Below, piece by piece: positions 20,920 to 33,738 of a stretch of 64,000 bases of DNA. This stretch comes from Lagopus muta. Its lineage: Eukaryota > Chordata > Aves > Galliformes > Phasianidae. Both the position numbers and the translations under genes were made by a program. How positions within the stretch are numbered: position 1 is the first letter of the stretch; each line of letters opens with the position of its first letter. Location of the stretch: contig NC_064437.1 in the NCBI RefSeq assembly GCF_023343835.1, positions 51,968,972 to 52,032,971 of the forward strand, read 5' to 3'. The notes beneath the pieces are model-generated. The model made no database searches, was not told where the DNA came from, and worked only from the letters and a program-made list of their open reading frames with translations.

Positions 20920-21857
20920 TCAGACACTCAGCAAGAAAGCCCTGGGATCCCTGTATCCTACAAAGCAGGGTGCTGCCCAGAAACCCACAGGCTGTGCTCT
21001 GCAGGCACTGCTGATGTCCAGGGCAGGTGCTGGCAACGCTGCCAAGGCAAAGCCCCCCGGGGCAGCCTCATGCCCTGGTAGAGGCGGCGGCCGGGCCATG
21101 TAGGTGACTGGCAGGGACACCTGAGGTCTGAAAGGGAGCGCTGGAGTACAGAAAGGCTCCGGTCTCAACTCTTGCAGTTGCCTCTTGAGCTTCATTCGGC
21201 GGTTCTGAAACCAGGTCTTGATCTGCGGGAAAAGGGAGCGGGGCAAGAATTGAGATCCGTTCCTAAACCATCAGCCACCTCCCACCCCACCGTCCACCCC
21301 GGCTCCCCGCACCGCGCTCACCTGCACCTCGGAGAGCCGCATCCTGCCCGCCAGCTTGCGGCGCTCGGCGGCACCCAGGTAGCGGTGCCTCTGAAAGGAG
21401 CTCTCCAGGGTGCTGATCTGCTCGGCGCTGAACGCCGTGCGCAGCCGCCGGCCGCCCCTCGGCTCCTCGGGGCACGAGCACTCGCGGCCCCGCTCCTCTT
21501 GCGGTTGCCCCGCTGCACCTGGAGACGGAAGAAAAAAGCGTCAGGCAGGCCCGAGGGATACCCGTCCGCCTCAATCCCTTCCCTGGCTCCAGCGAGAGGC
21601 ACACAGTTCATGCAGCCCTCCCATCCCAGAGTGAGCCGGTGGCCGCGATTACCTGCAGCGGGGGGTGTTGCCGAAGGCTCCCTGCCTTTCCCGGCGCCTT
21701 TCTCCTTGCTCCGTTCGCTCAGACCGGGTCTGGAGCTCGAGGCGAGACGGCGGCCGGCGGCCGAGGGCGATGATCGGTGCGGGGTGCCCTGGGTGGGACT
21801 TTTGGGGGCCTGGCTGCTCTGGGACAGCCACTCCACAGAGAAAGGGGCCTTGGTCAT
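20920..21857 (-). CDS. VENTX: VENT-family homeobox gene, paralogue C (Vent1/VENTX-like, three exons)
   Basis: Nuclear homeodomain factor of the VENT family. The coding exons on the - strand are 21857-21653, 21518-21322 and 21222-20920. Intron 1 is phase 1 (donor CTGCAG-GTAATC, acceptor CGTCTCCAG) and intron 2 is phase 0 (donor GTGCAG-GTGAGC, acceptor CCCGCAG). The product is 234 residues. The N-terminus MTKAPFSVEWLSQSS matches the SVEWL/SVDWL motif of Xenopus Vent proteins and human VENTX. The homeodomain is residues 91-150 (RLRTAFSAEQISTLESSFQ..., then Thr47 in IKTWFQNRRMKLKRQLQE), with Arg31 and Glu42 present. The C-terminus is rich in Pro and Ala. The middle exon has no in-frame ATG, so it appears only when spliced. 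It is the VENT gene nearest KNDC1, the position VENTX holds in mammals, so it may be the positional orthologue. Assignment among paralogues is not settled. Confidence 0.94.
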
Positions 21858-21907
21858 CCTGCTGCGTTTTGGAGCTGCCGAGAAGGATAGTGTGAGGAAG
21901 CACGACT

Positions 21908-21915
21908 CCTTTATA
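21908..21915 (-). promoter_or_regulatory. TATA box of paralogue C
   Basis: TATAAAGG on the - strand, 51-58 bp upstream of the start codon, in a position comparable to paralogue B. Confidence 0.55.
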
Positions 21916-21952
21916 CCTCAAGTCCCGGAGGAAAACGTTGTTTGTATAAATA

Positions 21953-22066
21953 CACATCAAAGAGCCAGATAAGTATCATCTAATTGCCATCAGTCCCCCC
22001 CCCTCAACAAAAGATACCGTTCACACATTGCCACAGCTCGAGGAGGCCCGGCTCCGCCGTGTCTGC
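21953..22066 (-). promoter_or_regulatory. Proximal promoter module of paralogue C, shared with paralogue B
   Basis: On the + strand, in order: CACATCAAAG (21953-21962), GATAA (21968-21972), GTTCACAC (22019-22026) and GGCTCC-GCCGT-GTCTG (22050-22065). Order and spelling match the module upstream of paralogue B, while the spacers differ. Homeodomain-type TAATTG also lies inside at about 21980. The module is interpreted as a WNT, GATA and BMP/SMAD input retained since gene duplication. Confidence 0.5.
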
Positions 22067-25000
22067 CCCTGGAGGTGTTCGCTCCCCCGTCAGTGATTTA
22101 CAGCTCCTGTTGCAACCTATCCCGATGCAAATGGCATTTATGGTGCTGAGCGGCCTCAAATGGCACTGGGGAATGCACCCCGGGGGAGTGCGAAAGGACC
22201 CTCTCCCCCGGCCTCGGCGGGTCTTCGAGAGACAGCTTTTTTCATTTCAAGCCGACAAGCCTCTGCCTAAGCAGATCTTCTGAGCCTCTTCTCTGGCCTG
22301 AGCGCTGTGCTCCCCAGACAGCCCGAGGCAGGAATTGCGTGCTGCTGGGGCTGTAGCATCGCAGCATAGACACCAGAGAGGGGGGGCTGAAGGAAAAAGT
22401 TGTGAACCAGAAAGAAGTAAGTGCCAAGGCTGCTGGGTTGTACAGGCCGGCTCCTGGCTGCTTATATAAAGCAGTTTTCTGAACTAAAGAATCAGAAAAA
22501 GATAATTATTCCTTAGAATTTGCTCTATTTCAGATACAGAATTCATGCCTTATTTTCCTTACCCAATCTTTCCAGCTGTACAGGTCCCACAGAGTTCTCT
22601 GCTATCTCACTCTCCACATCTTTCCCCTTACCACCTTATGTGTGCTATTCAGAAGTGCTTCCATCTATGTTGGGTTTTGCGCACATCAGGAACACTTGGC
22701 TGTTGCAGTAATGCCTCAGCAGTACACTGACAAAAGATTTCTGGTGCCTTAAGGATGCCCGTCCCACTCTTGTCTGATACCAGCTCACCTGCAGAAATTG
22801 TGACTGCAGGTCTGATCTGCCCATCAGTGTTGCAGACTTCTGACTTAAACCCATCCACTACCACCTGTACACAAAATCAGTGCTTTGCTGTCTATTTGAT
22901 TTCTTGTTCTGTTATGCTGCCAGTCCTGCTTGGACTCAGCATTTGCTTCTCTGGTCATAGTTACTGTAATTTATTCCCAGGCTCTATTTCCTTGGCTGTC
23001 AGTGAGGTATGGAATCAAAGACTGAACCCCTCCTACTTATTCAGTTTGCATCTAAATAGTTCAATGTTTTCAAATTCAGTAGTATAAATTCATATCTTTT
23101 CTTCTTCTTTTTTTTTTTTTTACTTGTATCAATACAGTTAGCATTACTCAAACCATCTTCATCTATGATTCCTAAAATCTACACTTCAACCTCTTATTCC
23201 CTCAGAATATGGTTGTTAGATCTAGCCATCATTAAATCCCACCCAAAGGAAATATGTAAGTCCCTTGTGCCCAGGTTATTTTCATCCCTTACCCCTACGT
23301 AGTATTATATATATGCATATAAATCATACATGGTATGATACTATATACGCTGAATATATACATATAATAAATACATATTTATGTTTATAAGTATAAAAAT
23401 ATATAAAAATCTATCTGTAGGATTTCACCAGCTTTATGTTCTGTCAACAATAAAGGCATTGGCAAGCTGTTGGATTGGAAAAAGAATATGTGATACATGG
23501 TGTTCTACAAAATAGAAATCTCAGGTTTTAGCATACACTGGTGCATCTGTCACATCATTTCTTTACAAATTTGAAAACATTTTCACCATCTGAGCTACAA
23601 ATTACATCTTTACACACTGCTGGTTCATTAAATGCATTTTACTGAGGCGAATGTCACAGCCAAAAGATGGTGTAAATTGTTAAGCGCTCAGAGACACAAA
23701 CTGATTATACTGTGACAAGGTTAAACCAAATGTCATTTCCATTATACATAAATCGTATAAGCATCCTTGATAGATGGCAGATGACTTCTGAATGTAACGA
23801 TTTCTACAATATTTAACAGCTGCTCGTTTAATTTTACCTACATTTCTTAAGCTCTTTCTATTCCTATGCATTATTCATCAGGCATTTGTTTGAAAACCTC
23901 ATGCAAAAGTGTGATTCAGAAATACTGTGTTTAGAATCAGGTGATATTGCCAATGGGTCAAAAACCTGCTTACACTGATGTCCCTGGGCTTTTGCAGTTA
24001 GAGATAAGCAGGAAGAGATTGTCCCTTCACTTTGCTGCTACAAAGACTGAGAGACGAAGAGCTCAGACACAGGCACTACTGCCACTAGCAAAAGTCTTAA
24101 GATCTGCTTGGCAAACTAAATGACAGTAAATTTTGCAGTTGTTTGTACAAAACACAGTTGTTCTCTCTGCAGACTCAGGACCTTCATGAAAATAAATGAC
24201 AGCAACTCCCGAAGGCCAAAGGAGACTGAGGATAGTAATGACAAAAGCCAGCCCAGGCAGAGCCATCCTGTGGGAGTTGATGTAGAAGGAAACATTTTAG
24301 CATTCAGGGAAACTACAGTGAATTGAGATTTGTCACTTGACACAGACCACTGTATTTTTTGCAAGCAGGCACTGAAGTCAAAGCGGCCAAGTTATGGCTT
24401 TGTAGTGGTGTGGCTGGTACAGGATGGGACCAAGATAACAGTGCTTACACAGGCAGCCCTCTAGAAATGTGTTTACATGACACTGGTCTCAGGCAAAGGA
24501 GGTTATGCAGAGCAAGGCAGTCCTACCTGGATGCCTACTATGCAGCTGATAGCAGATATTTTGGTTTAGCAGCCCAGCCTTTGAGCACTAATTGCTTTTC
24601 TATATCTTCCAATACAAAGGCCAATTCCCTACTAAGCCAGATGAATAACCTGAAGTACTGTGCTCTGAGACACCTACTTCCCACTGAAGCTTTGAAAGAA
24701 CTGAAGGGAAAGTAACTTCCAAGCACCTTCAGAAGAGGTACTGGAGAAGGCTGCCAGCATTTTGCCTTGCTGCAGAAGACCAAAGGAACTGATATTTTCT
24801 AAGAGTAGGTTATTCTTTCTTGTTACAACAGAGAGTGCTGTGAGACTGGAGTAGAGTGAGCACATGGTCGTTGGGAGTAGTGTAGTGGTGGTGCAATGAA
24901 ACAGTAAAAAGGCAACTAAGGACATGCTGGATTCATCTGCATGTTCATCTATGGGCACGCATAATTCCTTCTGAGAGATGCCCAGTGAAGTAAGGGCTGC

Positions 25001-27097
25001 TGGCAGCTGCTGTGCCACGTATGTGGTCTTAGTCCTGGCATGTTCATCCAACCATTGCTATTTCTGAGAAATCACTCTTTAGGATGTAAAAGCATTACAA
25101 GTGGCCTTTAAGCAACCTTTTTATCATCAATTCTTTCCTCCCTGACAGAAGAAAAACTATTTTTTCCATGAGGAATGAAAAGACTATAAGTGCAGAAATA
25201 CCAGGAGAGCCTGGAATAAACAATGTGACAAGGCATAGACAAAAATTAAATTTTTCTTTGTGCTTGGAACTGATATAAATCAATACAGTGCTCGAAATGC
25301 TGGAAGCTCTTACGACCCCTTACCAGCATCTGAACAGCCAGTGAAATCTTTTAAAAAATACAAGTTCTGCAGGAAAAAAAAACTTACCTGGACTGGTTTA
25401 GTAAGCTCTTACCCAATTTAGCCAGATTAAAGAAGAATTCAAAATTGTTACAAATTAGAACTATATTTAAACACATTCTGCTGTTGCTACAGAGGCAGGG
25501 TTACCAGCAGCAAATTTATCGTTATTATTATTTCTAACTACAAAAAAAAACCAACAAAACACCATTAGAGATGAAAAGCAGCCAAGTTTCAGGCATGCAA
25601 ATCCTTCTTCAGTGGTCACTGCTGTCGTACTGTAACTGAGAGACTTCTCTGTGGACAATTCTCAGACAAAACTGCTCAAAAGTTTGGACTTGGTTTAATT
25701 CATCATAGCCTAGCAAGGATAATTTTTGAACTACTACTAAAAAAAATAAAATAGCATGAAAAGGGACTCTAGAAATGATCTTGTCTCCCAGAATAGATGG
25801 GAATTAATTGTTAGGTTCACTAACTGTTTTGGCATCTGGGTTGTTTTAGGACTATGAATTATACAGCAATACAAAATACATCTATGCAGAATAATGTGTA
25901 TACTTAAATTCCTGAGTTTTAACAATTATTCGGGTTACTTGGACTGACAGTCTGATCAAGACCACAAAAACAAAACACTGAAATACCTTAAAATCTTGTC
26001 AAAATCTCAGAGGCTTTTTCAGGTGTTTTACATCAAGGGCTTTTTCTCTGTCAGTATTAGCTGAAGAATAAATGTTCCCATGATGGTAACTTCTGTAATT
26101 AAATTTATCAGCTTGCTTAATATAAAACTGATAATGGATCATTTCATGCACTATTTTTCACTTCTTGCTTCTTGTGAATTCCTTCTCAAGAAATACAGCT
26201 GCGCTATCACTTTCAGAAAGTAACCTTTCACTTTCAGCTATCACATAATTAGTCTATTTTCCCCCTTAACTTTAAAGCTAGCATTTGAGCATGACAGTGT
26301 CAACAGGGGAATAAGACATCACATCTGGCTACCCTGGGTCATCTGTCCCCCTTTGTGCCCATCCTGGTCTATGTTCTACAATGCTGCATAGGTCTGTGCA
26401 GTGAAAACATTTTACTGATTCTTTATTCATCTACTACAAATCAGATCTTTGTACTGCTCCAAAGCCAGCTTCTTTATATTAATGAGAACGTTACCTATTT
26501 CAAAAATGGGGTTCAAAGCTCTTCATTTTGTATTTCTAATTATTTCTTCCCCTTTTCTATCTTTCTCATGTCACACTGTTTCTTTGTATTTTCTTTATTC
26601 AAATCACATCACGTACTCTGGAAATGTTACTGTTAGCTGAGGAAGAAAAACCCTTACTCTGAATAACACAGAACTATAGCAACAGAGGACAATTGACCCT
26701 CTGCCTCCACTGCACACCAAAGCAGGGGAGCACAGACGTCCTGACATTCCCTCTCAGCTTAATAATAAGGGAAAAGTGAGCATACAGTGGTGAAGGGCAG
26801 GAATACAGTTAGGTAAGATGCTTAGCTACACTAACAATATGTGATTCAGTGCAAAGCAGTGTACTTCCTTTGACAGGCTTCACAAATCAAAGGAAGGAAA
26901 CTTTAAGATTTATAGATATAGGATTAAAGGGAGCAGTTACACATATAGTTTTACAATCGGGATGCAAAAAGCTTCTTCTATTTTACATCTGCCAGCTTCT
27001 AACGGGCAGATTTTACGTAGACACCTGGAAAGTCACTTTTCACAATACCTTTGCTCTCAGTGCAGCGCGTACGTAGTGAAACGTTGGAAGGCTCTCT

Positions 27098-27115
27098 TGT
27101 GCCATCTCCTGGTTG
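27098..27115. promoter_or_regulatory. CTCF-like motif (weak call)
   Basis: TGTGCCATCTCCTGGTTG fits the reverse complement of the CTCF core with one mismatch in twelve (GCC-A-T-CT-C-C-TGG). It lies between the VENT cluster and KNDC1. Motif only. Confidence 0.25.
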
Positions 27116-29385
27116 TAGTAAGACTTCACATGCAGGAAACTGCCGCACGAGGGAAGGAGAGAAGTTGAAGTTTAGTGGCAGTGGCTTTCCTGATGGTGAG
27201 AGAAGATGGACAGAATTTGCTTTCCACTTTCCCTGAACATACAGAAGTGCATGGAGGGCTTTCGCCTCTCTTTTGCTTTTAGAATTAAGACACTTTCCCA
27301 CTGCACTAACGTAAGTATATAATGGAAATTCTGCATTCCCCCATAACATCTCCCGTGCGAGTTCAAGTGATGTACATTCTGCTCACACCTATTTTATTGC
27401 TACATATCAGTGCAAAAATAGTAATAAGAACCTTGAAAATTTGTGATTGGGATGTGATGAAATTAATAAATTAATGAAAGATGCTCCCTGATTGCAAGAA
27501 AACATTTGAATTTTGGTCCAATCCACATCACAGAGAACACCGAAAGGGCTGAAGATCACTGCTGAGTCCCTCTACATTCTCAAGGACAAGAGCAAGAGGG
27601 TGTGTGTGAACACTCATCACAGTTTGATCTGAGCTGTTCTCACAAATCCACAAGAAAGGGGATTCTACAGGCAGGTACCCCCTATTCCAGTGCTCAACAA
27701 GACATTTTCCAATGTAAAAACTGAAACACAATCAACACTGCTTCAAAATTAATACCTCTTGCCTTGGACTTCACGAAGCATGGAGAAAGCTAGTTCTCTT
27801 CCTTTCTACGTGAAACTTTTTACAGCAACATTTCACACACACTGAGTCCTACTCAACATAGTTTTTTCTGAGTCTCTTTTAATCTATGTTTTTAAAAAAT
27901 ACTATTTTAATTGCTATCCTCCAGTCTCTTTTGTTTTGCCTGTATGTTTCCTAAATGCAGTGCCTAAATTATAAACTATTACTGCCGATGTCCGCTAGTG
28001 CCAAATAGAGCAAAATAATTACCTTCTGTCATATATGGCTCTCTCACATCTCAGGTCTTCTGGTCTTTTTTTCTTGTTGTTTTCTTCATTTTGGAAAACT
28101 GCACAGATGGATTCATATTCAGTTTGTGATACATTGTGGTCCCAAGAGTTTCTTTTCTGAGTTCCCGCAGTTGTTTTTTCATTTCACACTTTTCCCTCAA
28201 AATATAGGAGTTAGAGCTTAAATTTAAATCATTATCACAACTATTTTGAGTTCTAATCTTATACTCTGCATGGGTATGTTTTCCTTTCCATCCTCCATAT
28301 CATTAGTCAAAATCCCAGACACAACTGGATCAAGGCCCTATTCTAATATGGATAGCCCTGCCCCTATTACATCCCCCTCATCTTCACAATTTAACAAGCA
28401 GTAGTAATTAGTCTTTGAAATTACTAATTAGTTGTGTCCCCAGCTAACAGTACATTCACCTGGATATTAACAACCTAATACACAAGCAGGTCACATAGAT
28501 CTGCTGTAAAGAGATTTATAGACTTAAACATACAGTATGCTGGTGTTTATTTTCCACATATTGGGACAGTTATGCTGACAAATGAGACCATTAGGTTTTT
28601 CAAAAATTACTTTATGGACAAATACATGATAGCATTTAAAATTACTCTCTAAGCTTGTAGAGATTTCAAGTAGATTTTTCAGTATCTCTTCTGGTATCAA
28701 AGTTCATCTGGCTGACAATGTAATTCCCCAAGCCACTCTCTTTCCCTTGCCCCTCCACTTATTCTTATCTCCTTTTCCCAATTTTGATTACTATTTTCTT
28801 TCTTAGTTCTCTAGGAACCCACACATTCTCCCTAGATCGAAAGTACAATACCACCAAGATTATTTCAATTTTGCTCCTTATTCACTATAGAACAGATTTA
28901 ATCAATTTTTTAATCAAAATTAGCATGATAGACTCCCATTCTCACTCTTAGTTCCTGATTAACTTTGATCACAGCATGCATTGTTGAGAGAGCAGGCTGT
29001 GAAACAGCAAACAGCTTTACCACCATCTGACAGTTATCCACCTCTTCTGCTCAGCAAAGAACTATATGTAACAAAATTTCTGAAGAATCCACCCTTACTG
29101 TTTTGCTTTTCTATTGCTGGCAATAGCATTTTGTCTGTACAGTTTTATTACTAACCTGCTGTGCTATTCTTTTCTATTTTTCTTGCTAATTCACCCCTTC
29201 TTGCTTCTCCTGCTTCTACCTTTTTCAATACTCCCCCCCCTTTTTTTTTTTCTTTTTCTTTCCCCATCACATAATTGGTGAGCCCATGCAGTCAAACTTC
29301 TCTGTTGGTTCTCTTTTCCTTGCACGAGGATGGGCTGTTTCCATATTTAAAATGTAGCCTGTCTTGGAACAGATACTCCCCTTGT

Positions 29386-29446
29386 TTGTTTTTTTTTTGT
29401 TGTTGTTTGTTTGTTTTTGTTTGTTTTTTGTTTTTTTGTTTTTGTA
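29386..29446. repeat. (GTTT)n-like simple repeat
   Basis: Tandem GTTT/GTTTTT units with a few interruptions. Confidence 0.85.
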
Positions 29447-31261
29447 AGAAACAAACAATATTTGTTTCTATGTGCCTTAGAATCCCTTCCCCAGGACCTT
29501 ATGTACCAAATCTTTGAGCGTATTGAAATTCGCTTTTTGAAATCCAGCTGATCAACTGATGTTATCCTGCTTCTCTCATCTCCTTCTTTCCTTTGTTTCT
29601 TATCTTTCCTCACAGTAACTTTCTTTTTGACTGCTTTCTATGTTCAGATTTTCAACTATTTGCTCTCTATTAATCACAGTAAGATTTGAAATAGTAACCT
29701 GATTGTCTCACATTCTCTTTCTGATTCATGATTCCTTATAGACCCTGTGGCACCTAGCTCTTTTAATTTATACACAGGACAAGATACATAAATTTTAGAA
29801 CAACTATGTGCAATATTGGGTTACTTTTTAGTATATAGTATTTGCAGTATTCTTTACCGTTGTCTTTCCTTCCTATGCATTCTTGTTCTTTCCAATACTT
29901 TGTAATGACATTTTGTCATGCTGTTGATCTTCATGGAGAGCTGTGACTGTGCTGATGTCTGGAAATCTATACGCTAATCTCAGGAGTCACCTGTTTTCTT
30001 TGGCCTTTATCTTCACACTCTTTGCCCCTTTCAGTTCTCTGCATCAAGACACTGAACGGACATCAAGACACTTGCTTAAAAAGAAGGAAAGTAAGAAAAA
30101 AGAAAAACTTTAAACAGAATGCAGCAAGTTTTTGTGTTGTAAGGATGAATATATACTGGATTGCTTTTAAGCATCTATGAGAGAGGAAAATCATTTATGT
30201 ACAGACTTTCTACCACTATAGTATCAAGGACTGAAAAAAACAACCCATATGCCTATCACTGAAGGACTGTTATTTTCCCTCTCTTCAAAGTGTAGTTTGT
30301 TCATTTGTTATTTAGAAACAGATTTCTTAACATTTTAGTCATTTGCAAATCACTTACTGAGAAGTTATGTGTCTGAGTAACGCTTATGAAACAAATCCAA
30401 CAGAGAAAGAATATAGAAAACCATAAAAGCAAAGTTTAGAGCTGGCTGAAAATTTTTCAAGGAAAGAAACTTGCCAGAATCATGAATCAATGGTGATTCA
30501 TGACATATTTTCCAGTTTCTTGATCTGGACTTCTATAGAATACTTCCTGGTAATCAACAGAATTCATCCACATTTCTTGACAGGCTACTGGAAGTGTTGG
30601 AACTCTGGATCCTGGAACCTGCTTTCAAATGCAGCTAGTGTAACTAGGACACGGTTTCCAGCACTCTTGCAGAAGTTCTGAAAAAAAACAAGGATCCTGG
30701 GAACAGAGACCTGCAAAGGTGCACTTTTGAGCACCAACACACAGGAATGAGCACAAGGAACTAGAAAGGCTCCCATGGATAATATTTCATTGAAGAAACT
30801 CCACAGGTCATTGTCTGAAAAATAAATGCCACAGAAACCAAGATAAGTGAGGGATATGTAAAAAATAGGAACTAGGACAGCTGGTGGTAATTCTGTCTGA
30901 CAGAATAAGCTCAATTTTTCCATGCACTGTAATTTGGTGTTAGAATGGAAGCGTAGGGACAGACTGCATATCCGCTTATTTATGCAAAACAGTTACTAAT
31001 GCCAATGTTTTCTGCCAACTAGATACAACAGAACTTGCTGCTTTCACATGTTATGCTCTGTGTTTTATTTTAAAAGAACATTCCCCCCAAAGATAGAAAA
31101 GTTTATCCCAAATCCTGCTGCACATTAGTCATAAATAAGCAGTACTATCAGATGCTAGACATAACTTTATTGAGAAATCTGTGTCACATAATAAGATGTG
31201 CATACATCTGTGTTTATGGACAAAATAAGACCGGTTTCCTTGCAAAAGAGATTTCCCCCTG

Positions 31262-31282
31262 CCCCCCCCCCCCCCCCCCCCC
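31262..31282. repeat. Poly-C tract
   Basis: A run of about 20 uninterrupted C. Its length is probably unstable. Confidence 0.9.
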
Positions 31283-33506
31283 AGTAAGTATTTACACTTG
31301 TTGTAGTTGTAGGGTGGTGTCTAAACACAAAAACTTAAATACTTATTTGGTGAAAACACCCCAAAGTAGTACCATACCTCAATACTCTGCATTTATAGTA
31401 ACATTAAGTATGATACACTGAAGCATTATACAGAAGTTCTTTTAAGTTCTTGTATAGCACCAGTTATTGTCACAGAATAAAAATAATATTTTCTAGATGT
31501 AGTAGTTTCTTTAGATTTTGATAAAAATGGTGAGACATGTAGGACCTAATTAATGTGGGTGCAAAATATAAATGCTAAGTAAATCCACAAAAGCAATTTC
31601 AAGAGCCTGAATGGCAACTATCTAAAATATATTTGTTAAAATAACGTGAACAACCTTGTGGAGTTCTTTGCATTAGTAAAGCTTACGCTACTTTAAATTG
31701 TTCTGTCTTTCAAAGGCAAGGCGTGGCTTTAAGTAAATGTTAAATTTTTTGGTGGAGAACTCATTTCTGATAAGGTTATTGTCACATTCTTAGATCACTG
31801 TATTATTTAAATACAGGAGGTAACGATTAAATGTTTTTACATTTGGCAATTTCTAGAGAAACATTTCTCAAATTTATTAAAATAGAAACATATTTTTCTT
31901 CCTCAAGTGTAAGTAGGAATGCTACAATTAATGGCATGTTAAACATACATACAATAGGTAACAAAAGAAATCATCTTAAAAGTAGAACAAATGCAAGAAA
32001 ATCCAGTTGAAGGCTGAGTTTTCCAGTGTCTAAACCAGAAGAGCACAAGTGTCAGTCTAGTGCTAATATATGAGCATAAAAAATAGCAAGAGTTTAACGC
32101 AAAGAACAGACAGACCTTGTGTTCAGTTAAGAAAGATAAGAAGTAGAAGGCCTGTGATGGTATGTATTGCCATCATTGACAAGAGAAAAGGAGAATCTTT
32201 TCTTTTAAGCATTGAAAAAACTACAATTTATCACGTACAGATGCATTTTTGTCAACTACAATAGTACAATCTGCAAAATATCACAGATGTGCACATTCCC
32301 ATCTTTCTCCATCATTAGAACATGCCAGGGCAATTAGTTCACATCTGCTTTTCCCAAAATTTAACTTTTCTTCTTTTTAAAATACATTTCCAGCAAATCA
32401 CTTTCAGGACAGAGCTCCTTTTATCTGTTTCTTACCCATTCCCACTTCTCTTCCAATACTACTATTGTTTCCTCTGGTAGAATTACTTGTAGTCTTAATT
32501 AACTTGTAGGTTTAAGATCTTGACCTTGCATGAACCTGGGTAGCTCAACAAACTTTAGCTAAAGCATCGCTTTTCATTGCTGTTTAGATACCTGTAAGCA
32601 TAAGCTCTATAAATAGGTTAGCACCAAAGTTTTACAAGATGCACATCCAAAGTTAATACAGTTATATTCTATTTAATGCTGCTGGAGCACTGCAATTTAC
32701 AAGAGCAACCTCAGGAGCAAAGATGTGCCTACATACATACATACACAACTGGCAAAGTGATTTTTGTACCAAACACAGAAAAAGAGCAACTCATGTTTAC
32801 TCTCTTCACAACACCATGGAGGCAGCAGCAAAGCAACAAAGTGGTAATATTTAGATTCACGTGGAAATATGAATGTGTACTTTCATGTGGATACAGGTTA
32901 GTTCAGTGACAGTAAAATCAAAAGAAAAAAAAATTCACAACATGGTATTCTTCTGCTTTCATAGTATGCTCGAATGAAATGATAGCCAGTTATTATGTCA
33001 AACATGTTTTTGTAATACTCAACATAAAAGTAAAAACCACCAACAGGCAACAGATAGCAGAGGCATCCCTGAATTATATGCACATGGTGACAGGATACAA
33101 ATGTACTTTGTTTATATAAAAATATATTCAACATTTAATGAAACATAGTCTGAACAATTCTAGGCCAATTTTGCAACAGAAGCTGCAAGCATAACTTGCT
33201 TCCAGAGTACTTTGCAGATATTTTGCCTGTAGGCTAATTATTTTTTTATGCAAAAGGACAGAGACAAAATTAGCCTCTCTTTACTTTTACCTTTATCCAC
33301 TTGCCAAGGAATCATACTTCATTAGAATCACAGAATTGGTCAGCTTTTTTACTATTTCACATTAAGTAATATACCCATTTCAAACTGAGACAATATTTAA
33401 AGTCACTTCACTTAAGCATTTGCTTGGGAATTGGTTCAGGAAGTAAAGTCAATTTAATCCTGTTTTATACTCTATACTTGGAATAGAACAGACGAAATTT
33501 AAATAG

Positions 33507-33738
33507 TTACTGAAATGTTGCCTTCATTCTACGCAGCGTGTCCTGGATTTTCCGAGAATGTTTTTCTGCTGGTGTATGATGGAAGTTGGCACAGTTGTCA
33601 GCTGCCAAAGCAGAAATATCTGCATCCTTAAAACGAGTTATTCTTTGTCTGAGGTAAGATTGCAGCTTGTAATCTGGTGTAAATGTATAAGGATTCTCTT
33701 GAAAAGCATGAACTTGGCTCACAACTTTTGCAATATTT
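33507..33738 (-). CDS. KNDC1: KNDC1 last coding exon
   Basis: Encodes NIAKVVSQVHAFQENPYTF, PDYKLQSYLRQRITRF and the KNDC1-specific tail SRKIQDTLRRMKATFQ followed by the stop. Acceptor TTCAAG, phase 2 start. Confidence 0.97.

Larger units (their letters stand above)
22067..33506. other. Large intergenic interval between VENT paralogue C and KNDC1 (with KNDC1 3' UTR at its right end)
   Basis: No protein family was recognised in any frame. The first ~250 bp are GC-rich flank of paralogue C, and the rest is AT-rich. It contains a TATATAA at about 22464, a tandem AT tract at about 23305-23415, a (GTTT)n tract at 29386-29446, a poly-C run at 31262-31282 and a CTCF-like motif at 27098. No UTF1-like frame was seen. 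The KNDC1 3' UTR must occupy the right end. ATTAAA at 33453-33458 or 33134-33139 (- strand) are possible poly(A) signals. Confidence 0.5.

Noticed and set aside
21172-21972. 266-codon + strand frame over paralogue C
   Set aside because: Antisense shadow of the VENT exons.
24359-24715. Open frame of 118 codons on the + strand
   Set aside because: No recognisable domain, no splice or promoter context, and comparable frames overlap on the other strand. Most likely chance.
33318-33340. AGAATCACAGAATTGG as a CR1 tail
   Set aside because: Too short to distinguish from chance, with no adjacent CR1 body.
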